Counted from the stretch's first letter, positions 1-6,203 are shown. The stretch: DNA of 7,675 bases from Candidatus Zipacnadia bacterium (GCA_029820875.1 JALGUK010000066.1:1-7675); one strand, 5' to 3'. Notes: generated by a model from the letters alone, not told the origin. Numbers and translations are program-made.

Positions 1-71
1 GCAAAACACGCAAAGCTCGCCGGCGTCGAACCGATATGAATCTTGTGCTGGCGTGATCGTCGTTGTCGCCT

Positions 72-80
72 AGGAGGAGA
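72..80 (+). promoter_or_regulatory. Ribosome binding site of motA
   Basis: AGGAGGAGA lies 11 bases before the ATG at 92 and is a near-perfect anti-Shine-Dalgarno match, though the spacing is slightly long. It supports ATG 92 as the motA start. The 70 bases before it hold only the ends of short open frames (stops at 37, 52 and 71). None is long enough to identify an upstream gene. Confidence 0.7.
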
Positions 81-91
81 TATTCAGCGAG

Positions 92-949
92 ATGTTTCCG
101 ATTGCCGGGATTGTGGTTGTGTTGGCAGCGGTCGTCGGCGGGTACCTGATGGAACACGGCAACCTGCTGGTCCTGTTCCAGCCGGCGGAACTGGTGATTA
201 TCGGCGGCGCGGCGGTGGGAACCGTGCTGATCGCCAACCCGCCGTCCGTGCTGAAGAAAATCCTCGCCGGCATCGCGGGAGTTTTCCGGGGCAGCCCGTT
301 TACCAAGGCGACGTTCCTGGAGACGCTGAAGATGCTGTATGAGCTGTTCGCTCACGCGCGGAAAAACGGAATGGATAAGCTCGAGGCCGATGTCGAGGAA
401 CCCGGCAACAGCAAGATACTGAGCAACTACCCGCGGTTTCTCAAGAACCGGCACGCGGTGGATTTCTTGTGTGACACCCTGCGGGTCTCCATCTCGGCCG
501 GGGTGGGTCCGCACCGCCTGGATGAGCTGATGGATCTCGACATGGAGGCTCACCATCACGAGTCGGAAACCCCGGTCAGCGCCTTGACGACGATGGCGGA
601 TTCGCTCCCCGGACTGGGCATCGTGGCCGCGGTTCTCGGAGTTGTGATCACCATGGGCGCGCTGGGCGGGCCTCCGGAAGAGATCGGCCACAAGGTTGCA
701 GCGGCCCTGGTCGGCACGTTCCTGGGTATCCTGATGTGCTACGGGCTGTTCGGCCCCCTGGCAGCCAACATGGCCAAGGCAAACGCGGCCGAGGCTCAGT
801 ACTACAAGTGTCTGAAGGCCGCCATTCTCGCTTTTGTCAAGAGCACACCGCCCATCATGGCGGTGGAGTTCGCCCGCCGGAGTATCCCGAAGACCGTTCG
901 CCCGAGCTTCCAGGAAATGGAGGCTTCCTGCAAGCAGCGCGCCACTTAG
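92..949 (+). CDS. motA: Flagellar motor stator protein MotA
   Basis: MotA is the inner-membrane subunit that, with MotB, forms the ion-conducting stator unit driving flagellar rotation. The 285-residue product matches the family length. Hydrophobic segments at about 2-20, 33-50, 170-192 and 201-222 fit the four-helix MotA topology, with a large cytoplasmic loop between helices 2 and 3. Residues known to matter in E. coli MotA occur at the same numbers: R90 and E98 in the loop (rotor contact), P173 in the DSLPGLGIVAAVLG motif of helix 3, and P222 at the end of helix 4. The start is fixed by a strong ribosome binding site. The gene looks intact. Its usual partner motB is not next to it but 5.6 kb downstream, so translational coupling between the two has been lost. 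Confidence 0.96.
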   Translation: MFPIAGIVVVLAAVVGGYLMEHGNLLVLFQPAELVIIGGAAVGTVLIANPPSVLKKILAGIAGVFRGSPFTKATFLETLKMLYELFAHARKNGMDKLEADVEEPGNSKILSNYPRFLKNRHAVDFLCDTLRVSISAGVGPHRLDELMDLDMEAHHHESETPVSALTTMADSLPGLGIVAAVLGVVITMGALGGPPEEIGHKVAAALVGTFLGILMCYGLFGPLAANMAKANAAEAQYYKCLKAAILAFVKSTPPIMAVEFARRSIPKTVRPSFQEMEASCKQRAT

Positions 950-1557
950 CTCAAGGGGGCGGTATGAATGTGGACATCTGGAGGAGGGTGCGCCGGACTG
1001 CTCTCCCGGCCCGAGGATCAGGAGAAACAAGAAAGACCGACCGTGTCTGCGGCTGACGCCCCGAGCCGGGGGCGGAAGGGACGAGGGTCTCATTGGTGAG
1101 TTTTCTCAGGCATGGGCAGATCTTTCGATCCGATGGGGGAGGCTTGCTTCGCGCCAGCTCGGGAGCGGCGTCTGCTGACGGCCCCGGCCTTCATCGTTTT
1201 CGATGAGTCTGCAGCCGGGTATTCCTCGGCGGTTTGCTCTCCAGCATGGCCCGCCTCCGCTTCCCCGGCTGTCATCCATGTTCAACAACGCGGTGGTGCA
1301 TGTCTACCACCACCTCAACCAGGGTGGGGAATTCTCAACCGGCGAAATGGGGAAAATTCAACCGGCGTTGACAACTCCTCGACCGGGGTGGCCCTCCATC
1401 TGGCATTACCGACGCACGCACTGGAAACAGGGTATGGGCGCTGCTGTCAACTCGTCCGAAACGCTATGACCCGGGGAGCCTGAAGATGTCCGGGTTCCCG
1501 CGCCAACTCAGTTTTGAGCACGGGCGGTTAGCGGTTGTGCGAAATGCAGCCCTGCCG
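950..1557. other. Gene-poor stretch after motA, probable insertion-sequence debris
   Basis: No convincing protein is encoded in these 608 bases on either strand; the open frames here have no recognisable motif. A 30-codon frame beginning at ATG 964 (MNVDIWRRVRR, then degenerate) resembles the first residues of IS21-type IstA transposases, and a short repeat at 1314-1397 resembles the repeated ends of that family. Both resemblances are from memory and weak. The stretch fits the residue of an old, internally deleted insertion sequence, but no full transposase, inverted terminal repeat pair or target duplication can be shown. Confidence 0.35.
1314..1397 (+). repeat. Short degenerate tandem repeat, four imperfect units
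   Basis: Units start at 1314, 1334, 1359 and 1378. They share the core (CT)CAACC(A/G)G(G/C)G, followed in the first two by TGGGGAA and TT. Unit lengths vary from about 19 to 25 bases. The third unit ends in GTTGACA at 1367-1373, which would read TGTCAAC on the other strand, a common start for IS21-family ends. Just before the array, GGTGGT at 1292-1297 pairs with ACCACC at 1306-1311 across an 8-base loop. Multiple short repeats near element ends are typical of IS21-type elements; assignment to that family is inference. Confidence 0.45.
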
Positions 1558-1890
1558 TTACCGAAGTGTTGCCCAATTCGGGGTTGTCGAGGTGGTGTGA
1601 ACGAACTGCTCAACCTCGAGCCACACCCGATACGCTCCACCAAGCGATGCCACGGCACTCACCTCGCCCAACAAGACATAGTCTTCCACCTCTGCCTTCA
1701 GAGGCTGGCCCGGTTGAATGGCCCGCTGCACAAGCAGGTCGAGGCCACGGCTTGAGACCGCTAAGATCCAGCCCTTGATCTTCGCTTCGCCAAACCCAAG
1801 TAGAGTCAGGCGTAACTCCCGGTTGATCCTGTGCTGTAAATACCTTAGAATTGGACGATCGGAGGTAATAGTTTCTTCGTTCCTCGACAT
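1558..1890 (-). CDS. PilZ-like domain protein, degenerate c-di-GMP motif
   Basis: This is a 110-residue protein read leftward from ATG 1890. The order of elements fits a small stand-alone PilZ beta-barrel: an arginine-rich lead-in (HRINRELRLTLLG, about residues 20-32), a strand with LAVSSRGLDL (43-52, matching the loose xxSxxG motif), a PGQPL turn, then GEVSAVASLGGAYRVWLEVEQ, where GEV and the GGxYRVxLE ending are typical. PilZ proteins usually bind cyclic di-GMP and regulate motility or exopolysaccharide. Here the first motif lacks a clean RxxxR and the Asp/Asn before the serine is replaced by alanine, so binding is doubtful. The frame remains open upstream to 2025, but ATG 1890 was chosen because a promoter lies inside that extension and the domain starts here. 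It is divergent from the XRE gene. Confidence 0.6.
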   Translation of the reverse strand: MSRNEETITSDRPILRYLQHRINRELRLTLLGFGEAKIKGWILAVSSRGLDLLVQRAIQPGQPLKAEVEDYVLLGEVSAVASLGGAYRVWLEVEQFVHTTSTTPNWATLR

Positions 1891-1945
1891 GCTTAGACCT
1901 TGGTGGTACCGGGCGACAATGATTATACTTTCCCTTATGACCCGG

Positions 1946-1974
1946 ATTATGCCACAGGAATCTATATGCGTCAA
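1946..1974 (-). promoter_or_regulatory. Sigma70-type promoter for the PilZ-like gene
   Basis: Read on the minus strand, TTGACG (1974-1969) is followed by exactly 17 bases and then CATAAT (1951-1946). This is close to the TTGACA/TATAAT consensus with ideal spacing. A second perfect TATAAT lies a little downstream at 1927-1922 without a good -35. Transcription would begin about 45-50 bases before ATG 1890. The region is noticeably more AT-rich than its surroundings, and it sits in the 197-base gap between the divergent PilZ-like and XRE genes. Confidence 0.6.
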
Positions 1975-2087
1975 GTCTTTTTTTCCGGCCGGGCTTGATT
2001 GTTGGCCTTGGGGCACATCAAGCACTCAGCCCAGCAGGCGGTGGCGGCATCCATTATCCATATTCGCATGATCCTCAGGGCGCTCTT

Positions 2088-2651
2088 ATGAATGACATCG
2101 CCGTCGCGATTCGAAATACCCGCAAGCGTCTCGGCAAGACAATGGCCGAATTCGCCGACATGATCGGCTGCACGCAGAGCACGGTCAGCCGGTACGAGTC
2201 TGGGAGATTGAGACCGAGCCGCACAGTGCTCTTGTTAATCCTGCAACTGGCCGAAGGCCCCGATAGGGAGGTCTTTCTGAACGGCCTGAGAGCGGATTCC
2301 GCAACCCAGAGTGACTCGCGTGAGCGGGACCTTCTGGATGCGCTCAGAACCTTCGAAGATTACTTGGGGATGGCTAGAGACCGAGCGGCGCGCGATGACG
2401 CAGAACGAAGGTGTCCCGGATCGCCGGTGGCTGCGTTTGCAAGAGCTGCCAAGCAGGTGTTGCTCGGATCTCCCGAACCTGATCCTGCGCTGACGGCGAT
2501 ATTGGAGCATTGGATCAGACACCGGAAGAATCGCAAAGCCCATGAATACTTTCGGCATGTCGCAGCGTATTTGGATGTGGAGCTGACCGTCTTGGAAGCC
2601 GGTGAGCAAAGGAAGTCCCCAGTCCCGACGAGGACGGCGCCGGCCGGGTAG
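2088..2651 (+). CDS. XRE-family helix-turn-helix regulator, probably frameshifted near its end
   Basis: This is a DNA-binding regulator of the Cro/CI (XRE) type. Residues about 4-55 form the domain: AIRNTRKRLGKTMAEFADMIG, then the recognition region CTQSTVSRYESGR (residues 28-40), where the Q-S-x-V-S-x-Y/W-E-x-G pattern is diagnostic. The remaining 130 residues are helical and charged, with no recognised domain. ATG 2088 is chosen over upstream starts because the domain begins immediately after it; the ribosome binding site is weak. In the given frame the protein has 187 residues and ends in a basic, proline-rich tail (KSPVPTRTAPAG). A one-base correction in CAAAGG at 2607-2612 would instead give an acidic, protein-like tail to a stop at 2744-2746. 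It is divergent from the PilZ-like gene; its targets cannot be inferred. Confidence 0.85.
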   Translation: MNDIAVAIRNTRKRLGKTMAEFADMIGCTQSTVSRYESGRLRPSRTVLLLILQLAEGPDREVFLNGLRADSATQSDSRERDLLDALRTFEDYLGMARDRAARDDAERRCPGSPVAAFARAAKQVLLGSPEPDPALTAILEHWIRHRKNRKAHEYFRHVAAYLDVELTVLEAGEQRKSPVPTRTAPAG

Positions 2652-2746
2652 CGGAGTCGCTTGGCTTGGTGGAGTCAGAGATTAATCGTCGAGCCGAAGA
2701 GGCGACGGCTGCTGACCTGACGGCGGACGCACACCCTACTGTCTGA
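2609..2746 (+). other. Probable true C-terminal tail of the XRE gene, in the -1 frame
   Basis: From AAG at 2609 the -1 frame stays open for 45 sense codons, containing EDGAGRVAESLGLVESE, then EEATAADLTADAHPTV before TGA at 2744-2746. It has a coherent acidic composition and GC-rich third positions, and no start codon of its own: the preceding in-frame codon group contains TGA. Adding one A to CAAAGG at 2607-2612 would join it smoothly to the XRE frame. A programmed -1 shift is less likely because no canonical slippery heptamer is present. Confidence 0.45.
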
Positions 2747-2773
2747 GCGGCAGGCGAGTCACTCGGCCGACGG

Positions 2774-2787
2774 CTCGATCAATCGAG
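2774..2787. repeat. Perfect 6-bp inverted repeat, possible operator
   Basis: CTCGAT, two bases, ATCGAG forms an almost continuous palindrome 44 bases upstream of the -35 element of the downstream promoter and just after the XRE gene. Size and position would suit a dimeric regulator site. With no T-run it is a poor terminator. Function is inferred only from position. Confidence 0.3.
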
Positions 2788-2831
2788 GTACCGTAATCTT
2801 TCCACTTGATATCCCCTAGGCATAGCCGTGC

Positions 2832-2860
2832 TTGACACTCGTACATGAGTCAGGTATATA
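2832..2860 (+). promoter_or_regulatory. Strong sigma70-type promoter upstream of the UpxY-PilZ-Wzi run
   Basis: TTGACA at 2832-2837 is a perfect -35 box. It is followed by 17 bases and TATATA at 2855-2860; the overlapping TATACT at 2857-2862 gives a 19-base alternative. Transcription would start near 2867 and run toward the UpxY gene. This is the best promoter match I noticed on the plus strand, and no closer promoter to the downstream genes is evident. Confidence 0.6.
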
Positions 2861-3500
2861 CTGGTGCGTGGCGCATACGTGCTGGGCGCTGGTCCCGTGT
2901 TCAGTCCGGGGGATGGTTTCATTCCCGACCTAAGGGCTGCGACCTCCACCTCGCCCTAAACGCGCCGCTCGGAAGGCGGCCGCAGGGCTTCATTTTCGCC
3001 GGCGGCCAAACCAGCAGGAAAGGCTGAGAGAGCAGACAAACGACACGGAGAACGAAGAATCAATCACTCGGGTGAGGCCAAATGAGAGTTCCGAAAGAGG
3101 CTAAGCGAAGTGACCGAAAGCACATCGTCAGTGTTCACTCACTGCAGCGCCTGGCGGCAGTCGAAGTCCACCGTGAATTGGTAGCTGCGACCGGCGACGG
3201 GCCAGCGGGGAACCGGGGGTTCTCCAGAGCGGGAGGAGTCGTCACGGATGTACTTCAACCGATGCCGGTCTTTGGGGAGTGGGGCGGCCTTGACGCCATT
3301 GGTGATGAGCGTGTTTTTAGCTTGGAAATACCGGAAGGGACGCCGCGCGCGGCGGCGCCTAGCGGCTTGGCGGAATGTTTTGACAAGCTTACGTGAAGGA
3401 GAGAAAAGCCTTGTTCTCTTTGCCCTCGTCTAATCCGAAGACTTCGGCGTCTGGGTGGGCGCCAGGGAATAACCCAGCTGGGATAGGAGACCCGGGCTCG
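2861..3500 (+). other. 640-base leader between promoter and UpxY gene
   Basis: Apart from one weak open frame (3082-3396), this stretch holds no supportable gene. It contains several self-complementary segments: GC-rich arms around 2965-3005; CCGAAG-A-CTTCGG at 3435-3447; the 10-bp palindrome CCCAGCTGGG at 3473-3482; and an alternative pairing of CTGGGT (3451-3456) with ACCCAG (3472-3477), which shares bases with that palindrome. Specialised NusG paralogs act on nascent leader RNA of their own operons in known cases, so structured RNA here would be meaningful. I do not recognise any known riboswitch class, and I checked by eye for the c-di-GMP-I consensus without finding it. Confidence 0.35.
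3082..3396 (+). CDS. Hypothetical small protein, doubtful
   Basis: This is an open frame of 104 residues starting MRVPKEAKRSDRKH, with GAGG seven bases before the ATG. No family is recognised. The middle is glycine-rich and the end (FSLEIPEGTPRAAAPSGL) is not obviously structured. Codon third positions are mixed rather than strongly GC-biased, unlike motA. It lies inside the leader of the UpxY operon and its TGA overlaps an in-frame GTG of the UpxY frame at 3393. It could be a chance frame within a structured leader. A frame shadowing it at 3248-3433 encodes a hydrophobic-basic stretch and is equally unconvincing. Confidence 0.22.
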   Translation: MRVPKEAKRSDRKHIVSVHSLQRLAAVEVHRELVAATGDGPAGNRGFSRAGGVVTDVLQPMPVFGEWGGLDAIGDERVFSLEIPEGTPRAAAPSGLAECFDKLT

Positions 3501-3992
3501 GTGCTTCGCTGGTGGTTGCTGATGGTGCGCCATCGGAGCGAGAAAAAGATCGCGCTCGCGCTAAGCAGGAAGGACTTCGAGGTATTCCTTCCAACGTTCC
3601 GGGCTAAGCGGCGGTGGTCCGACCGGAGGAAGGAAGTGGAGTTGCCTCTGTTTCCCTGCTACTTATTTTGTCGGTTTCGAGCCCGCGACGTGCTTACAGT
3701 GGTTTCTACACCGCACGTTTTGTTTGGATTGGGGGCTGACCGACACCCGATACCGGTCCCGGATTCTGAGGTCGACGTCCTGAAGTGCCTCCTCGGGGCA
3801 GGGTTTCGTGTGGAGCCTTGGCCATACATGACGAATGGGCGATCGGTCCGGGTTGACCATGACCGTCTCCGTGATGTTCGGGGCCTTCTTGTGGAGGATG
3901 GTGCGGCCTGTCGCGTGGTTGTGAACGTGAGTGCGGTTCGGTCGGCGGTGGCTGTGGAGGTCCCTTGCGAACTCGTCGTTTCGCTCGGGTAG
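3501..3992 (+). CDS. UpxY-type transcription antiterminator (NusG paralog)
   Basis: This is a specialised NusG homolog that would bind RNA polymerase and increase processivity through a long surface-polysaccharide operon. The NGN domain is clear: WWLLMVRHRSEKK (residues 4-16), FEVFLPTFR (26-34), RRWSDRRKEVELPLFPCYLFCRF (37-59). Cysteine replaces the usual glycine in the PGYxF element. A KOW-type domain follows at about 112-160 (NGRSVRVDHDRLRDVRGLLVE, then a VAVEV ending). I choose GTG 3501 because AGGAGA at 3485-3490 is ten bases upstream and the NGN domain starts three residues later. The frame also reaches GTG 3393, but that adds a non-homologous stretch. The resulting 163 residues are normal for the family. 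UpxY genes usually open capsule or exopolysaccharide operons, which agrees with the PilZ and Wzi-like genes that follow. Confidence 0.88.
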   Translation: MLRWWLLMVRHRSEKKIALALSRKDFEVFLPTFRAKRRWSDRRKEVELPLFPCYLFCRFRARDVLTVVSTPHVLFGLGADRHPIPVPDSEVDVLKCLLGAGFRVEPWPYMTNGRSVRVDHDRLRDVRGLLVEDGAACRVVVNVSAVRSAVAVEVPCELVVSLG

Positions 3993-4055
3993 AAGTGCCG
4001 TTGGGGTTCCGGAGGGATCTGGCTGGGCTCGTTACACGCGACGTAAACCAACAGC

Positions 4056-4460
4056 ATGGAATCACCAGGCGTTGAAAGGAGGCATGACAAACGGTTTGGC
4101 GTTTCTCCCCGCTGTGCGTCAGGGATACCAAGGAACGCGCCGGGCCGCGCGTTGCCGTCACAGAGAACGTCAACAGACATGGCTTACTCATTCGCTGGGG
4201 CGTGGACAGGAAGGCCGCACCGGCACCTAGCGCTGGCGATGCGTTGACCGTGGCTGTCGAGGGGCCTGTGCGTGCACCGACGCGGAAAAGGTCTTCTGCT
4301 GTCCGGGAGCGACGGTGTGCGTATCGATGGCAGTCCGCGTGAGCCGATGCTCGTCGCGATGAGCGTCGCTCGGATGTCGTCCGACGCTCCTCTGTTGTCG
4401 AGTCCGGCAGGAGTGGACGTTACTAGGAGCTGTGTTTCAGCGGGAAAGCACCTGACCTAA
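4056..4460 (+). pseudogene. PilZ-domain gene split over two frames by two compensating indels
   Basis: No single frame shows this gene. Frame one, from ATG 4056, gives MESPGVERRHDKRFGVS with the PilZ RxxxR motif (R9-R13). The -1 frame, from the CCCC run at 4107-4110, gives PLCVRDTKERAGPRVAVT, then ENVNRHGLLIRWG (the [D/N]xSxxG motif, with Asn for Ser) and SAGDALTVAVEG. After the GGGG run at 4261-4264 the original frame resumes with CVHRRGKG, VRIDGSPREP and MLVAMSVARM, the closing strands of the barrel, and stops at 4458-4460. One added C and one removed G give a 134-residue PilZ protein of normal size. It would be a c-di-GMP receptor controlling polysaccharide output. It follows UpxY by 63 bases and precedes the small regulator by 18. 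The ribosome binding site is poor. The changes may be sequencing errors rather than mutations. Confidence 0.72.
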
Positions 4461-4478
4461 TCTTGACACTGCATCATT

Positions 4479-4754
4479 ATGCCGATTTTGAGGCCCAGAC
4501 GACGAATGCTCAGTCTCCGTCTCACCGAGGACGAGTATCAGAATCTTGTCAGCCTGGCGCTCGCAGAGGGGGCTCGCAGCACCTCGGATCTTGCGCGAAC
4601 GGCCATCTGTGAGTTCCTGGCAAAGAAGCAGTCGCCGAGACGCTGGATGAAGATCGAGCAGAGGATGGATCACCTCGAAAGCGAAGTGAGGCGAGTCGGC
4701 CAGCTGATGGAAATGATGGCATCCTTCACGAAGGAAGAAGCTTCGCCATGCTGA
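4479..4754 (+). CDS. Small ribbon-helix-helix-like protein with C-terminal coiled coil
   Basis: This 91-residue protein contains MLSLRLTEDEYQNLVSLA (residues 10-27), the strand plus first helix of a ribbon-helix-helix fold, then GARSTSDLARTAICEFL (about 31-47) as the second helix. The tail from about 56 to 85 (MKIEQRMDHLESEVRRVGQL) has heptad spacing of a short coiled coil, suggesting oligomerisation. Proteins of this layout bind DNA as dimers. The basic N-terminus (RPRRR) would favour that. ATG 4479 has no clear ribosome binding site; ATG 4506 would remove the basic arm but keep the fold. The stop overlaps the next start as ATGCTGA, so it is translationally coupled to the Wzi-like gene. A role as local regulator of a polysaccharide operon is inference. 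Confidence 0.65.
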   Translation: MPILRPRRRMLSLRLTEDEYQNLVSLALAEGARSTSDLARTAICEFLAKKQSPRRWMKIEQRMDHLESEVRRVGQLMEMMASFTKEEASPC

Positions 4755-5389
4755 AACCGGTGACTTTTCTCGTTTGTGTGGCGGCGTTTGGTGCGGAGCG
4801 GCCGATCGAACCGCCGATGGTGTCTGACGAGCTGATCCGCAAAGCGGCAAGAGCGGGGCCGGAGCCCCCTGTTGGCGAAACATGCGAGGCGCTGGTGGGT
4901 TCAAAGCATGTGCCGATCAACAGTTGGATTTACCCGGCGTTGGATCCGTTGGCGGCCCTCGGGCTCACACCCTCACAGGCGGCGGCCCTGCGTCCGTGGA
5001 CGGACCTTGCGTGCCCTAGTCAAACGCTCGAGGTGGACGAGGTCTTGCGCGACAAGGCTGATGAGCTCGGCGATTCCCTGGCCGACCAAGTCAGGCAGCT
5101 TGTAGGCGCTCTGGGACGCGAGTTGGAAGCCGGTAATAGGCACTCCTTCTCAACTGTGCCTCAACCCGTCTCAGTCCGAAATGGGGCAATCGCCGGGCCT
5201 GTGCTGAACGAGAGTTTCCACTTCGGTCAGACCTGGAGTAACGATTTCGACCGCCCATTTCGGAGGCGTCGGAACTCTTCACCGGGTGTATCTGCCCGCG
5301 CTGGCTCAAGGTGTTTCTTCGCTTCCGTGAGAGCGGAGTATGAGCACGCTCTCGGAGGCGCCCCATATCCGCTCCAGTCCGGCAGCTGA
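4748..5389 (+). pseudogene. N-terminal remnant of a Wzi-like capsule assembly protein
   Basis: The 213-residue product starts with a short signal-like segment (MLKPVTFLVCVAAFGA). It then carries the N-terminal hallmarks I associate with Wzi-type outer-membrane capsule assembly proteins of Acidobacteriota: VPINSWIYPALDPLAALG (residues 55-72), LRPWT (81-85), a helical region, FHFGQTWSNDFDRPF (157-171) and SVRAEYEHA (193-201). Full-length members run to about 450-580 residues and form a beta-barrel, so more than half is missing. Adding one C to the CTCCAG at 5372-5377 would change the end from PLQSGS to PLPVRQLI with a stop at 5392-5394, closer to the family but still truncated. The MEDS gene starts 35 bases later, leaving no room for the barrel. 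The gene overlaps its upstream neighbour by seven bases. As it stands it is unlikely to reach the outer membrane in working form. Confidence 0.65.
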
Positions 5390-5423
5390 TCTGAGTTTAC
5401 TCTGTGTGTGAACTGAGGTGATT

Positions 5424-6203
5424 ATGCGATTGACGCGGAGGAAAAGGACGAGGCTAACTACGAAATCACACCTCTCTTACCGGCTCAAACAGCTCACATC
5501 TCAGGACCATGTCTGTTTAATTTATCGCAGTCGGCAGGAACAATTCCAAACTGCTATCCCATTCATTAGTATTGGACTGCAACGTGGCGAGAAATGTATT
5601 TACATTGTCGACGTTAATACTCCCGATGAGATCCTGGCGGTGCTGCGCAAGCGTGGAATTGACGTCGAATCGGCCGTTCGTTCCGGCGCTCTAATCGTGG
5701 CCACCAAAGAAGAGACCTATCTTCGGTCAGGCGCGTTCCATCGGGATCGCATGCTGAAGTTCTGGGAGGAGGCCATCGACTCAGCAATCGCGGCGGGCTT
5801 CTCGGCTCTTAGGGTGACAGGAGAGGTGACCCGAATGAGCGATGGTCCTGGCACTGAACGGTGGCTGGAATACGAAAGCAAGGCCAATCAGGTCCTGAGA
5901 AACAGACCAGCCTTGGCGCTTTGCCAGTACGATGGACGATGGTTATCCCCAGGCGTCGTGTCCGGCGTATTGCAGACGCATCCTCTCCTCGTTTATGGCC
6001 GCCAACTTCTTCAGAGCCCGTGCTACATCGCGCCAGAGAAGTTCGTCGGCCTGAGGCGCACGCATGACCAAGGGGAACGATTGCTGGACCGGATGCGCGA
6101 GTCAGCCCGTGAGCGAAAGCCGCTTTATCTCAGCGAAAGCGAAAGGAAGCTGCTGCAATCTTATCTGCGGGTCGCAGAGTTTCGGTCGCTCCACGGCCGC
6201 TGA
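5424..6203 (+). CDS. Stand-alone MEDS-domain sensory protein
   Basis: MEDS (methanogen/methylotroph, DcmR) domains are sensory modules, usually joined to histidine kinases, PAS domains or DNA-binding domains. This 259-residue protein has the domain from about residue 26 to 190: DHVCLIY (28-34), FISIGLQRGEKCIYIVD, then TPDEILAVLRKRGIDVE, SGALIVATKEETYLRSGAF, FSALRVTGEVTRM, ALCQYD and VVSGVLQTHPLLVYG. The rest is a charged tail (RERKPLYLSESERKLLQSYL) with no recognised output domain, so any signal would pass to a separate partner. ATG 5424 is preferred over GTG 5418 because GAGGTG at 5415-5420 can serve as its ribosome binding site. It lies 35 bases after the Wzi remnant. Ligand and partner are unknown. 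Confidence 0.82.
   Translation: MRLTRRKRTRLTTKSHLSYRLKQLTSQDHVCLIYRSRQEQFQTAIPFISIGLQRGEKCIYIVDVNTPDEILAVLRKRGIDVESAVRSGALIVATKEETYLRSGAFHRDRMLKFWEEAIDSAIAAGFSALRVTGEVTRMSDGPGTERWLEYESKANQVLRNRPALALCQYDGRWLSPGVVSGVLQTHPLLVYGRQLLQSPCYIAPEKFVGLRRTHDQGERLLDRMRESARERKPLYLSESERKLLQSYLRVAEFRSLHGR

Noticed and set aside
1112..1483. Plus-strand open frame of 123 codons
   Set aside because: No ribosome site, no recognisable motif, mixed composition, and it runs across the degenerate repeat, so it is most likely a chance frame in debris.
2989..3130. Possible c-di-GMP-I riboswitch because of nearby GCCAAA and CGAAAG segments and PilZ context
   Set aside because: The conserved core elements of that class are not in order and no matching stems could be drawn.
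3659..4191. Long minus-strand open frames of 173 and 161 codons
   Set aside because: They mirror the UpxY and PilZ genes; their translations are low-complexity (Ser/Thr/Pro/Arg) with no motif.
4081..4230. ATG 4084 preceded by AAAGGAGG, as a separate small protein
   Set aside because: The ribosome site is only one base from the ATG, the translation is arginine-rich with no pattern, and the PilZ reconstruction explains these bases better.
4361..4389. Strong hairpin GAGCGTCG ... CGACGCTC suggesting a terminator
   Set aside because: It lies within the coding part of the reconstructed PilZ gene (MSVARMSSDAP), has no T-run, and repeated GTCG/CGAC is expected in GC-rich codons here.
4463..4468. 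TTGACA just before the ribbon-helix-helix gene as a promoter
   Set aside because: No -10 box at a usable distance, and a start 16-18 bases downstream would fall inside the coding region.
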